From positions 5,123,001 through 5,187,000 of the forward strand of contig LR746273.1 of NCBI GenBank assembly GCA_902729315.2: DNA of 64,000 nt. The letters run 5' to 3'. Both the position numbers and the translations under genes were made by a program. Below are positions 26,201 to 35,933 of the stretch, piece by piece. The notes beneath the pieces were generated by a model. It was not told where the DNA came from and did not search any database. It saw nothing but the letters and a program-made list of their open reading frames with translations. Position 1 is the stretch's first letter. Every line of letters begins with the position of its first letter. Origin of the DNA: Spirodela intermedia (lineage: Eukaryota > Streptophyta > Magnoliopsida > Alismatales > Araceae).

Positions 26201-28677
26201 CTTCCTGATGCTTTCCTTCTGAACTTTACAGGTATTGTGTTATAGCACGGGAGATGACTAAAATTCATGAAGAGGTGTATACTTCTGCTTTTTCTCAGTG
26301 TTGCTTTCCATTCTGTTTAACATTAGAGTTGGCTGTAAGTCTATGGCTCTAACGTAATGGAATTATATTTTCCTTATGATCAATTTCCTGGTTTCAACAT
26401 GAGGAAGGCCATCCTTGACCTTGTCCTCATATCATTATGCTAACATCAACGACACAGAATAATTGAGAATAGAAACAATCCTCTCCTATCAGATATCATC
26501 TAGGATTTGTCCGTATCTATGATTGAGGTGGTGGCTAGATTCTCTCTGATGTAAACGAGTGCCACATTGTAGTCTACTCTCCGAGAAAGTTGTTTGGCCC
26601 ATTTAAATGCAACAAGGTGGCATGTCCACATTGTTATTTCAAATGGCATGTGTTGTCACGATCTGATTTCCAAAACTCAGTTTGATTTGTATAACGTTTG
26701 GAATTCACAAATCTTGATCCTCATGGTTGGATTAGTCAGCCCATTCATGGTTGATCAGTGCCAGGAAGTGTCTGATTATATGCGAATCTTGGTCTGCAGA
26801 ATTCGCTGATCCATACTTGGTTTCAAGAGAGGAAGCACAACTTCCTAGGTGGGTGGGTGTGTATACATGTATTAAATATATATGTACGGGACAAAAGTCA
26901 TCCTTGGTCTAGGTATCCCATCCAGTTCCGCTGAACTTGTGCAATTCCGTGTCAATGATGACTTCTGGGCAGCTTAAACTTTTATTTTTTGGACAAGCCT
27001 AAAATCAATTTTCGTCATTGTTATGGGATTTCATGTTAAACTTGGTGACCAGCTGAAAATTCAAAGAGTGCATCGTGGATAAATTAAAAATGCACAGTCC
27101 TGGTATCAAGCATTGGAACATCTGACATTATATGTTTTGGGCTCGAGTATTCAATTAATATATGCATACAGATTCCCCAGATCCAACATCTAAAAGAACC
27201 TTTCCGTTGTTTGGTCCTGGTATTAAGAATTGAAAAGTCTGATGGTACATGTTTTGAGATAAAGTATTTAGTTAGTCTATGCATACATATGCCCATATTG
27301 TAACATACACGTCACCCATGGACGATTGACTGGCCTTGCTTATATCATTAAGAGCAGGCTTGTTTCTGAAAACCATCCCCACAACATTATTACCAATTAG
27401 AGCACAACTTGAGTTCAATCATAAGTTTACATGAACTAGTGTAAGATTATTAAAAATCAGGTCTTCAATTATGTAAAAGGTTTTTCACATCATGCTAATT
27501 GTTTTAGATTATTTGGTTCTTAATACTATTTAGCTCGATGTTGATTGTCATATTCCTGCATCTCTATGGTATGTTGAAATTTCCGGCTTCACAGTTTTGG
27601 CGTGGCACCTTGGGGTCGGCAAATAAAGTATATTTAGATCATCAGCCAAAAGGAGAGATTACCGTATTGATAGAAGGGAAGAAAACCTCTGCCACCGAAA
27701 TTCCAACTGAAACCGAGCTGGAGAGCAATTTAAGATACTTGATCTCCAGTGGGCATAGTCTTTCTGAGGTATATTCATTATTCTCCATACCTTAGTCATA
27801 GCGTTCTTAGTTTTTCGTATTCTTTCTTTATTTGGCAAGATTTTTTCACTTCACGCAATTGAACAAGGGCTTCACAATCATATTTTCTCTGTAGTTATTT
27901 CTGTGTGTGTCTACCCAGAGCATATAATGGATCCATGTCCTGCCTAAATTTGCTGCCTGGCTTTAGGAAGCATTCTTAACCTTTTTCATTTTCGATGAAG
28001 AATAGTTTGTTCTCTGTAATTATAAACATGCATGACAATGGCAAGAATCTGGGCTAGTTACAGAATGACAAGATCTATAAACGTGATGTGCATAGCTTAT
28101 TAGTGCCATGGTACAGGTTAACACTATCGCTCTAAGAAAGGTTCAGTGTAGAAAACTTCTCTCTTGTCTCATCATTATCGTTTGTACTCTCTTTTTTGTT
28201 TTTTCGTCCAAGTTAGCCTCTTCTAGTTGTCCTCTGATGCAGAGGGCCCAGAGGACCCAGAGGAACGCGCATCCAATGAAATTATATGCTCCAGTTAGCA
28301 GTTCTTGGGCTTTCCAAGAGATGTTCAAAGGCAGTAGATATTGTCCATTTTAATCTCTTACTCTGTAAAATGTTATCATCTAAATTCAGCAGCATCTACA
28401 ATCACGCAGAAATCTCTCTCAAGGAGAATCAATCATGATTTATCTACTTGCTGCTTGTGAACAAAATGCATAAAATATTACTTGAAAATTTCAAGAAAGT
28501 CCAATTCAATGGAGGGGTTCGCTCTTATTTTATCTATAACAACAAATACTGATTTGCCCTCAGGCAGTAAAGCTGGTCGCTGAAGGAACCTCTTCAAAGA
28601 AGAAGCAAGTGTATTCACTTGCCTTGAAGATCTTTGGAAAGCAAACTGACGCTGAACATCCTTCGGGTAAACCGTAG
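17290..28677 (+). CDS. rsmI: RsmI-type 16S rRNA (cytidine-2'-O)-methyltransferase, organelle-targeted, 9 exons
   Basis: Exons 17290-17472, 18686-18753, 20593-20689, 20818-20946, 24002-24110, 24193-24337, 26232-26274, 27595-27768 and 28564-28677 sum to 1062 nt, 353 aa, and the frame closes at every junction. Residues 62-84 carry the RsmI signature LVATPIGNLEDITLR. Then come AEDTRHSRKLL (97-107), the SAM-binding-type loop SDAGTPGISDPG (145-156), VPIPGASA (171-178) and GFLPKHAGSRRERL (from 197). Bacterial RsmI methylates the 2'-OH of C1402 in 16S rRNA with S-adenosylmethionine. The Ser/Ala/Arg-rich 61-residue N-terminus reads as a transit peptide, so chloroplast or mitochondrial ribosomes are the likely target (inference). 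The donor of intron 1 (GTTTGT) is weak, so the exon 1 join is the least certain part. Fold family: tetrapyrrole (corrin/porphyrin) methylase. Confidence 0.92.
17473..20592 (+). other. Introns 1 and 2 of the RsmI-like gene (exon 2 lies at 18686-18753)
   Basis: Intron 1 (17473-18685) is plain T-rich intron sequence. Intron 2 (18754-20592) is odder. It holds a guanine-run motif at 19690-19718 and two stop-free plus-strand stretches, 19218-19427 (70 codons) and 19756-19980 (75 codons), with balanced amino-acid composition. Neither matches the RsmI family or any family I recognise. They may be chance, relics of an inserted gene fragment, or unused exons. Confidence 0.6.
19690..19718 (+). other. 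G-quadruplex motif: six runs of four guanines
   Basis: Six consecutive GGGG runs are separated by single-base loops (T, A, T, T, T) on the coding strand, inside intron 2 of the RsmI-like gene. One-nucleotide loops and more than the four runs required predict an unusually stable parallel quadruplex in DNA or pre-mRNA. It could also be read as a short (GGGGT)n array. Any effect on transcription or splicing is inference. Confidence 0.85.
20947..24001 (+). other. Intron 4 of the RsmI-like gene (3.06 kb)
   Basis: The intron separates the SDAGTPG exon from the VPIPGAS exon. It contains an ATG-initiated open frame of 95 codons at 21850-22137 (for example VVWWPRSPTADCSRRLLKFL), with coding-like composition just upstream. 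I do not recognise the product. A second open stretch at 23188-23454 lacks an ATG at its start and looks like chance. No transposon termini were identified. Confidence 0.6.
24338..26231 (+). other. Intron 6 of the RsmI-like gene, hosting an LTR fragment
   Basis: A 1.9-kb intron between the FGDSR and YCVIAREMTK exons. Its middle holds a truncated copia-like LTR end, a primer-binding site and a gag start (see 25245-25400). The remainder is AT-rich with no recognised content. Confidence 0.7.
25245..25400 (+). mobile_element. Truncated Ty1/copia LTR end with primer-binding site and gag start
   Basis: A TATATAAATA box sits at about 25250-25260. About 55 bases later comes GGTATTAGAGCTTAGG (about 25314-25329), which resembles the plant copia primer-binding site complementary to initiator methionine tRNA. 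An ATG at 25350 then opens a short frame MASTIGTSLKPLLLGG that ends in a stop, as a broken gag N-terminus would. The LTR's upstream border and any downstream pol region are not recognisable, so this is a 5' fragment lying in the sense orientation of its host gene. Confidence 0.6.
26275..27594 (+). other. Intron 7 of the RsmI-like gene
   Basis: A 1.3-kb intron between exon 7 (43 nt) and exon 8. Near its 3' end, 27097-27300 contains two diverged tandem units of about 110 bp. Otherwise it is unremarkable. Confidence 0.75.
27097..27300. repeat. Diverged tandem duplication of about 110 bp in RsmI-like intron 7
   Basis: Two units start with TCCTGGTAT(C/T)AAG at about 27099 and 27214 and end near TATGCATACA(G/T)AT. 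Read on the minus strand both units are open and give two related peptides (GICMHRLTKYFISKHVPSDF and GICMHILIEYSSPKHIMSDV). Its origin is unknown to me; it may be a piece of a minisatellite-like or gene-derived repeat. Confidence 0.7.
27769..28563 (+). other. Intron 8 of the RsmI-like gene
   Basis: The last intron, 795 bp, T-rich at its 5' end, with a GT donor and a CCCTCAG acceptor. The open frames at 28108-28353 and its opposite-strand shadow have no recognisable product. Confidence 0.8.
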
Positions 28678-29114
28678 AATCCCCTCTGCTTACGTTCAGC
28701 AACTCAACTTACTGCTTTATTTTCTATGACACCGGTTTCTTAAGTTCCAATGATTGGACCAGGCTAAGTTCCAATGATTGAGCTCATTCCTTTCGTTGAA
28801 GAGAAAAAATTTCTGGCTACTTACATGCACGTACAACGAGGAGGACCTTGATTTTTTTTCCTGGGTACAAGAATGGCCCCCCCTGTTTTTATGGCAAACT
28901 TCCGTCAGCACAAGGAGAGAGAACGTCCCCCCTAGTAAAAAGAACCCTGTCTATGAAATGGCGGTTGCATGGAACTCGCATCCGCCGCTGTTTTCGCAGT
29001 AGAATTGCTATCACTAATACAACAGACCGTGAGAGATCCTCGTAGCAAATCCCCTCTCCCCAGAGCAAGCTACGTTGGATCCCCAGCCTCTTTCCGGTGG
29101 CAGAGAATACGTTA

Positions 29115-29153
<39 letters not shown>

Positions 29154-29957
29154 TTTTGTGATGGGCATTTATCTAAGCAATGAACTGTAGCAGGTGCCTG
29201 GTTTGTGCTTAATAACTTTCAACCTCAAGTATGGAGTCTATATTAGTTTTAAGTTTTCATGGGGTAGGATCTCGAAAATTCAAAACCCATTGTGTTCCAT
29301 TGTGTAGACACCCCCCCACCTCACTATCTGAAATAGATTGTAGTTGCTCCGGCCTCTTTTAGGCTCATCATACTCTCTCTCTTTCTCTCTCTTTCTCTCT
29401 CTCTCTCTCTCCTCCCTCTCTCTTAAGAACATTGTTGGATTGTTGGGCCTGATCTAGGCCTTTCATAGTAGTTTGATTATCAGCATCTTACTTTATCTTT
29501 GGTACTTAGCCGATTGGGTGATGATGACAAAATAGATGAAAGGTAAAGTGGTAACTTTCTAGTGCCATAATTATAGTAAGATATCAAAAAAATATTGAGA
29601 AATATTCTCCTTGCACTTAGAATAGTCCCACGTGATTTCAGATCAATTCCATAATCTAGAGTCTCTTTTATTATCTAGAAGAGAGTCAACTCAACAGTTG
29701 GCTCATCTGATTATATGAGTTTTACACTCAATTTGGTACTCATAAAAATAATAATAATAATATAGTAATTTTGAACCTTCAAAATGTTTGTGTTGTAAAC
29801 TCTCTAATTTACATTATTAAAAAATTAAAATTTTAGATTTAGTATTTGATTTAAATCAATAACGGAGTCAACTTAGGAGAGAAAGTAATTAAAAAGAATG
29901 GTGTTTCAAGATAAAATAGGGAAACACAAGAAAAACTTATATTTATACTTAACTAGA
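28678..29957. other. 3' flank of the RsmI-like gene
   Basis: Contains the probable 3' UTR. A 16-bp string TAAGTTCCAATGATTG is directly repeated at 28741 and 28765. A (GA)n followed by (CAGA)n microsatellite lies at about 29115-29153 and a (CT)n tract at about 29371-29415. From 29440 the sequence is AT-rich. Open frames at 28778-29045 overlap in several frames and none is convincing. Confidence 0.6.
29115..29153. repeat. Compound microsatellite (GA)n-(CAGA)n
   Basis: About eleven GA units run directly into four CAGA units, a typical plant compound simple-sequence repeat that is likely length-polymorphic. Confidence 0.95.
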
Positions 29958-31440
29958 TGTTAGAGTACACTCTAGTCATTTGAGATTGAAGATATCTCAT
30001 ACACAATACATAATAGTAGGTCTAGTATTTATACCAAGCTTTAGATGGGCCTTAGATGAGAATATAGAAAATCTACATGCTAACTATTCAAAGAGTTTGT
30101 GAATATATTAGCCAATTAATCCTTAGATTTAACATTCATAGTAGTAATGAGTTTTCTCAAAAGATTTTCTCTACAAAGTAACGACAAACCCCAATATGTT
30201 GTCTTTTCATGAAACACAAGATCAGATGTATTATGGACAGCTATCTAGTTGTCACATTTGAGCTGCATAACACATGGAAGGAAGCCAAACTCCCAAAGAT
30301 AATGCTTGATTTATAGAGGTTCACATGTTATGGGTCATTGTCTTATATTTTGATTGAGCAATTGATCTTAAGACCATAAACTATTTCTTATTTTTTTAGA
30401 AAACAAGGTTGCCAACAAAAGAGATACATATTAAACTAATGTAGATCATGTCTAAACTACAACCAGCTCAATCAACATCTAAAACGTCATAGATTGTGAG
30501 ATGAACTTTTGTTTTTATATGGCAACTTTTGCTTAAGTTTCCTTTGAGATATCTTAGAATCTTCACAACAATATCTAGATGCCTACTATGTGGTCATTCC
30601 ACAAATTGACTCACCACATTACTAGTGAAGGAGATATTTAGTCGAGTGATTGTCAAATAGTTCAATTTACCAATTAAAACTCTCTACCTCCCTAAATCCC
30701 TCACTATGTCTTACTCATCAAAAATAATTTCATATTACAATTTATAACAGTGGTATTTGGTTTTGTGCCTAACATATTGACTTCTACTAAGAGATCAAGA
30801 ATATATTTTCAGTAGCTGATTGCATTACCCTCCTTGGATCCAAAAATCTCGATACTTATGACAAGTTAGAGATCATCAAGGTCTTTAGTTATAAATTACT
30901 CTTGTAAAAACTTATTTGAGTTCATAAATGTCTTGGTGATCATCACTAGTGATGACTATCTCATCATCTACCTAAATAATGAATATAATATACCTAGTCG
31001 AAGAATATCTATAAAATATATAATGACCACCCCACATGTTTAAAGATCAAAGTTCACTGTGGTACTATAAATATATCAAATTAGATCTTATTTTAAACCA
31101 TTGAGAGAATTTCGAAGGTCATAGGCTAAACTAGACTCCTCTTAAAGAATGAAACCCTAGTGGTTGTTTCATTTAATCTCCTTATGTAAGTGGTGAAGGC
31201 ATCCTAAATATCCAGTTAATCAAAGTCCAAGAGAACTGTACAACTAATATCAAGACAATGCATAGAGAAATAATTTTGGCAAATAGATAATGTTTCTAAA
31301 GAATCTTTATCATACATCTAACTGAAGTCCTTGGCTACCAAATGGGATTTTAATCTGTCCAGAAAACCATCAAGACCAATTTGAGCATTAAAGACACATT
31401 TGCAATTGACAATAGAGTTCCTAGGTGATCATTGAACTAA
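29958..31440 (-). mobile_element. Decayed Ty1/copia retrotransposon: reverse transcriptase, RNase H and 3' LTR end
   Basis: Read on the minus strand from 31440 downward, copia pol landmarks appear in order with frameshifts and stops. These are the RT start (a VFNAQIGLDG and HLVAKDF-like segment, about 31320-31410), a degraded catalytic box in which VDD is preceded by a stop (30962-30970) and followed by IVITSDD, the GKLNYLT segment (about 30650-30690), ILRYLKG (about 30550), an ADWAG-like site broken by a stop (about 30460), the FVEK-type RNase H C-terminus (about 30165-30215), and the closing LANIFTNSL motif (about 30080-30130). A TATAAATAC box at 30025-30033 and a CTAACA end at 29958 suggest the 3' LTR. 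No gag or integrase was found upstream. It is non-functional. Confidence 0.85.
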
Positions 31441-33574
31441 ACATTAGGTATCAATTTGTTCACAAGTCGAATCACCTCTTCCATATTCAAAACCACCGAG
31501 GAGGACTTAGTGCCTTTAAAATACTTTTTAAGGGACAAGTAAATTTGACAAGGTAAAGATAAAGGCAAAATATGTAGAAGATAAATAATTGAAAGAGATA
31601 AAGTTACACATGATGTGAAAGGTACAAGACCATTTTGCCTTTTATAGGTGATGCATACCAATCATTCTAGCTTAAATGATGCACTTAATTTAAAATTTAT
31701 GATTAAACTCTTAAAATATAATTATGCAATATTACATGAGTCCAATTTGAATCCACATGGAAGATTTCTTTTACTTTTGATACAAATATCATGTTCTCAA
31801 CAAGTAAATAACTGTAATGGAATAATCAGAAGATAATACTTAAGATCAATTACTTGTTTTCTAAATAAAGGAAAAAATCACACTAAAATGAAAAAAAATA
31901 GAATAAATAGAGAAGATAAAGATTGAGCCGCTAATTATCTTGCACATCAAGATGGCCAAAGAACATGACAATGGCAAGAGATGTCGGTTGAAGTAAATAG
32001 ATGCTTGGAACTACACTAGATGAAGGACTGCTCTAAGTTTTGGTGCATGAGAGAGTGAGAGGAAAGAGGAGGTGATAGGAGAGAGAGGAGGACAATAGAA
32101 GAGAGAGAGCGAGAGAGAGACAGACGGACTGACTTACTGACTGACTGACTGAGAGAAGAGAGACAAAAGATGATAGGAGAGAGATAGATACAGACTGGGA
32201 GAAGAGAGACAGAAGACATGTGGTTTGACTGGTCAAAGATGATAGGAGGGAGAAATAATGACGCATCAAAGAGAGGGAGATAGACAACCAGTCAAAGGGG
32301 TTTGACTGGTCAAAGATGACATGTGGGAGAGAGATCAATAAAATAAATAAAAAGGGGAGGAGACATTTCTGACAGAAGGGGGGAGAAGATCAACAAAAGA
32401 ACAAAAATAATTAGTTAAAAAGGGAAATATGAGAAGGAAAAGAGCATGTGGGTAAGCTTCCCCCTGATGTCAGAAAAATCACACACAAAATTGATCCTTG
32501 ATGAATAAAAACTGAAAAGGATAATTAGAAATGAACAAAAGAGTAATATCGAATGACAAAACAATTAAAAGAAGAGAAAAAAAAGTTGGAAAGAGAGAAA
32601 AACAAGCAAAAGATGGGAAAACTTTCTGGCATGAGAGAGAATAAAAAAATTAAGGATCTATTAACAATTAGGAACATAGAAAGAACATACAAAAAAGTTC
32701 ATGAAAATTTAGGAACATAGAAAACAATGAGATAATAGCAAGGAAGAGGAAGGAATGGAAGAACATGTCAAAAAGGTAAGAAATAAAGAATTCTTCACAT
32801 TTGTCATTTGGGATGAGAAAGTGAAAGGAAGAGTAAGAAAGCAATGAAAATGCTCTAAAAAATTAAAAATTAAAAATATAAATGTTGAAGAAATGAGAAA
32901 TCATTTCTTGCCTATCATAGAGAAACATGAAGAGAGAGAGAAAGCCCAAGACAAACAAGAGCTAGAAGACAAAGAGAAGGGGGAGAGGAGGAAGGAGAAA
33001 GCCCTTGAGATATATATAAAAAATGGCAATTGTAGAAGGGGACATGGTGGCCTATAGTAGGCCCATAAGTGTCCAAATAAAAAATTACCCATCTTATAAC
33101 CAAAACCCTATTTATCTTGAATATAGAAATATAAATAATTAAATTTAGAAAAAATAGGAATAGAAACATAATAATGTTTTTTTGTGAATAAGTTGATATA
33201 AAAAAAAGGTCTTACTTGTATTATGTTCTTATGAAATCATGATAAACATACACACTTTTCTCTTACTTTTAATTAAAATATTTTTTTCTTAATAGGATAA
33301 TAGGTATATTTGAGTTATTTCAGGCAAAAGTTATTTTATAATAGATCATCAAACATAGAAGAATCTAGTTGTGAATGGAACACTTTAATAGTAACTAAAG
33401 AATCTAAAGACCTCTCTATCATGTGTACACCTATGTCATAGGGGTTGACAATCACTTGGCATAGCAATTGATTTGACAATAAACTCAATGATTAGTTGGT
33501 TGTCATTTGCAAGAAGATCAATTATAAAGACTAGCTCAATATAATTAGTAGACATAATAACTACTCTAAAAATA
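31441..33574. other. AT-rich and GA-rich intergenic DNA
   Basis: 31441-31660 may be the linker between integrase and reverse transcriptase of the copia relic, but I cannot confirm that. 32040-32340 is a GAGA-rich block with several repeats (see next entry). 32600-33000 is A-rich with GAGAGA and GAAG runs. No gene was recognised; the open frames on the minus strand are artefacts of the purine tract. Confidence 0.6.
32095..32330. repeat. GA-rich repeat block with paired TTGAC half-sites
   Basis: (GA)n and (ACTG)n tracts at 32098-32160 are followed by a 21-bp sequence containing TTTGACTGGTCAAA, present at 32222-32242 and again at 32299-32319. A third inverted half, ACCAGTCAAA at 32287-32296, forms a perfect 10-bp stem with TTTGACTGGT at 32301-32310 around a GGGG loop. 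TTGAC is the core of the W-box bound by WRKY factors. There is no gene nearby, so function is doubtful. Confidence 0.8.
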
Positions 33575-35225
33575 TGGTGTGACCTAATCATTGTATAATA
33601 AATCATGTAAATTTTAAATTTAAAAAACTAGAAAATATGAATCTTTAGATTTTTAAAATTATTTTAGAAATAAATAAATTAATTATAATTTTATAAAAGA
33701 TTTCAAAAATAGTAGGAAATTTCTAAGTCAACCACATAGATGTAAGATAATATCTAATAATATTTTAATTTTTATCAAAGAATATGATATTTTATGATGA
33801 AGATAAAATACATTTATATTTTTTTAAAAATAGAAATTTAGGTGTAAACATCAAGATGATAATTTGACTGAAAATAAAACTATATTTGGTGATTCTTATA
33901 TAAATGATTATAGATAATTTAATTAACCAAATTAAGATTTGTAAAAGATAAAAGAATTATAATTGAATGGATGAGGTTTTTGAGACATGAAATCACAAAA
34001 TCTCACTAAATTAAGTAAAGTTTAAAGTAGGAAAGGCAGAGTTTTGATTTTGTAGTGGTGATCATCAAACATAAATGATGTCGGTAATCTCTAAATCTTT
34101 TTGAAATCTAGAAATCAATAAAATGGATAAATGAATCATCTATGACAATTGTCACTTGGTGGAGTAGAAAAATGATAACTTTCAGATCTCCAACTACTCT
34201 CACTTGATGTAGATAAATTAAATGAAGGTGATGCCCATCTTAGGGAGCTTCATCCTTAGGTTTGCATAGCAAGATGAGGCTCTTCACTACATCTAATATG
34301 CTTTCAAAAGGTGGCAACTTATCTCCTAATGGATCATATTTTTCTTGAGGACGGCTCATTCATTGATCAATCAGAGATGATTTCTTCAATAGATTCAAAA
34401 TCTTTTTATTCATAATCATTCGTCATATGATAATGATACTCTACAAATCATATTGATAACACTTTTGTTAAAGATTGAATGATTCTAATAACTTAATTGT
34501 TGATCGATGTTGTCTAGAAAAATCACAATTTAATCAAGTAAAAACATAAATTTTTGACTTAGGTGGTATTCGAACCTTTGTTAATCCCTCGCCTATATGA
34601 GAGAGAGTTAAATAAGTATGTGAATAACCTTGTCAAGTGACATTAAAAGAGTATCTCCTTATAAGATAGAGGTATTTTAGGTATTAAAATTATTAAAAAC
34701 TTGCCAATGAGTAATGATACGGGTTTAGTCTGACATCAATTATTTTTTAGTCCTCAAATAAATATATAGTAATACATCTTCCTATGGTCAATATAGTCCT
34801 CACAGATATATGACCACTCATTGCCCCACACTTGTAGGGAGAGTGATACACACGTGCCCTGCCACCTATTCCTTTACTACTTAAATCTCTTACTCGTGGC
34901 TCCACCCAACTATATTTCCAACTCTACTACAAGTTCAATTAGTCAATGGGTCTTTGAGTGTGCTTCTGACCTACTTGTAGGGCTTAATTGATCAATAGAT
35001 CTCTACTTTTTTAATATTTTTATTTATTTTATTTCTCGTTATTTATCTCAAAATATGATTATAAAAATTATATAAATTTACTAAAATCACATAATTAGTC
35101 AAAAATTCACATCAACTAACTAAAATATATGCTTAACACAAATATAAGTCTATTTATCATAAATTAAAATTTAAAATATATTATTAATAAATTATTAACT
35201 CATGATAATGAAGGCTTATTATAAT
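33575..35225. repeat. Dispersed repeat, copy 2 (unclassified)
   Basis: Counterpart of 2449-3815 in direct orientation. The first about 450 bp and the last about 220 bp match clearly by eye; the middle is more diverged and somewhat longer here. It lies immediately upstream of the gypsy-type element but ends about 700 bp before its primer-binding site, so it is not obviously that element's LTR. No coding sequence is visible. Confidence 0.6.
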
Positions 35226-35933
35226 ATAATTAGTTAAGTAGCATCAACAAAGACAACATGTTTATTTTGTAGGAGCATGCATGTGTACAATGAGTCTAAT
35301 TTCTTAAGTTTTAGCTATGAAAGACATCCTTATGTTGAACCTCTAGGTCACCAAGTTTGGTTAATTGAGGTCATGAGTACACCTAATGTCAACATAAGAG
35401 ATGGCATGATCTAGCTATCAAACTAGCATCAACTAAATGTCATGATAGTCGACAATACAAGATTTTAGTATTATAACATTATATCTAGCAAACAATATTG
35501 TGGTTTAGTACAATGAAATTGAACAACACTATAGGCTTGCCAACACAACAAGTCTGCACAATGTAATAAACATAAGCAGCATGTAGCAAAACAAATATTT
35601 TTGGTGTGATAAACACATGACACAAGCATGTGTGGTGTGGAAGACATGCATGGTACAATGGTTTAAAAGCATATAATAAATGGAGCTAGCACCATGAGAA
35701 TGACGTTGTTTGGTAATTAAACAATTAATCTCATATTGAGAATAAGATTATTTGCCTAAACTTATTTATCTATATTTAAGGACCAAAAGTCCCTTGCAAC
35801 TATTACCATGGGAGTTCTAAATACAAAAGATATCACAACATTAAATATCTTGGTCACTAAGCTCAACCAATTAGGGTTGTATATCCAATGCCAACACAAG
35901 AGATGACATAATTTTACTATTAACTTGTGCAAA

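Noticed and set aside
34565-34625. tRNA-like TTCGAA context on the minus strand (GGTTCGAATACCACC)
   Set aside because: Only a T-arm-like string is present; the acceptor stem and anticodon arm could not be built.
33575-35933. Interpretation of the dispersed repeat as the 5' LTR of the gypsy element
   Set aside because: It ends about 700 bp before the primer-binding-like site, and no matching copy was found downstream of the element, so the pairing is unsupported.
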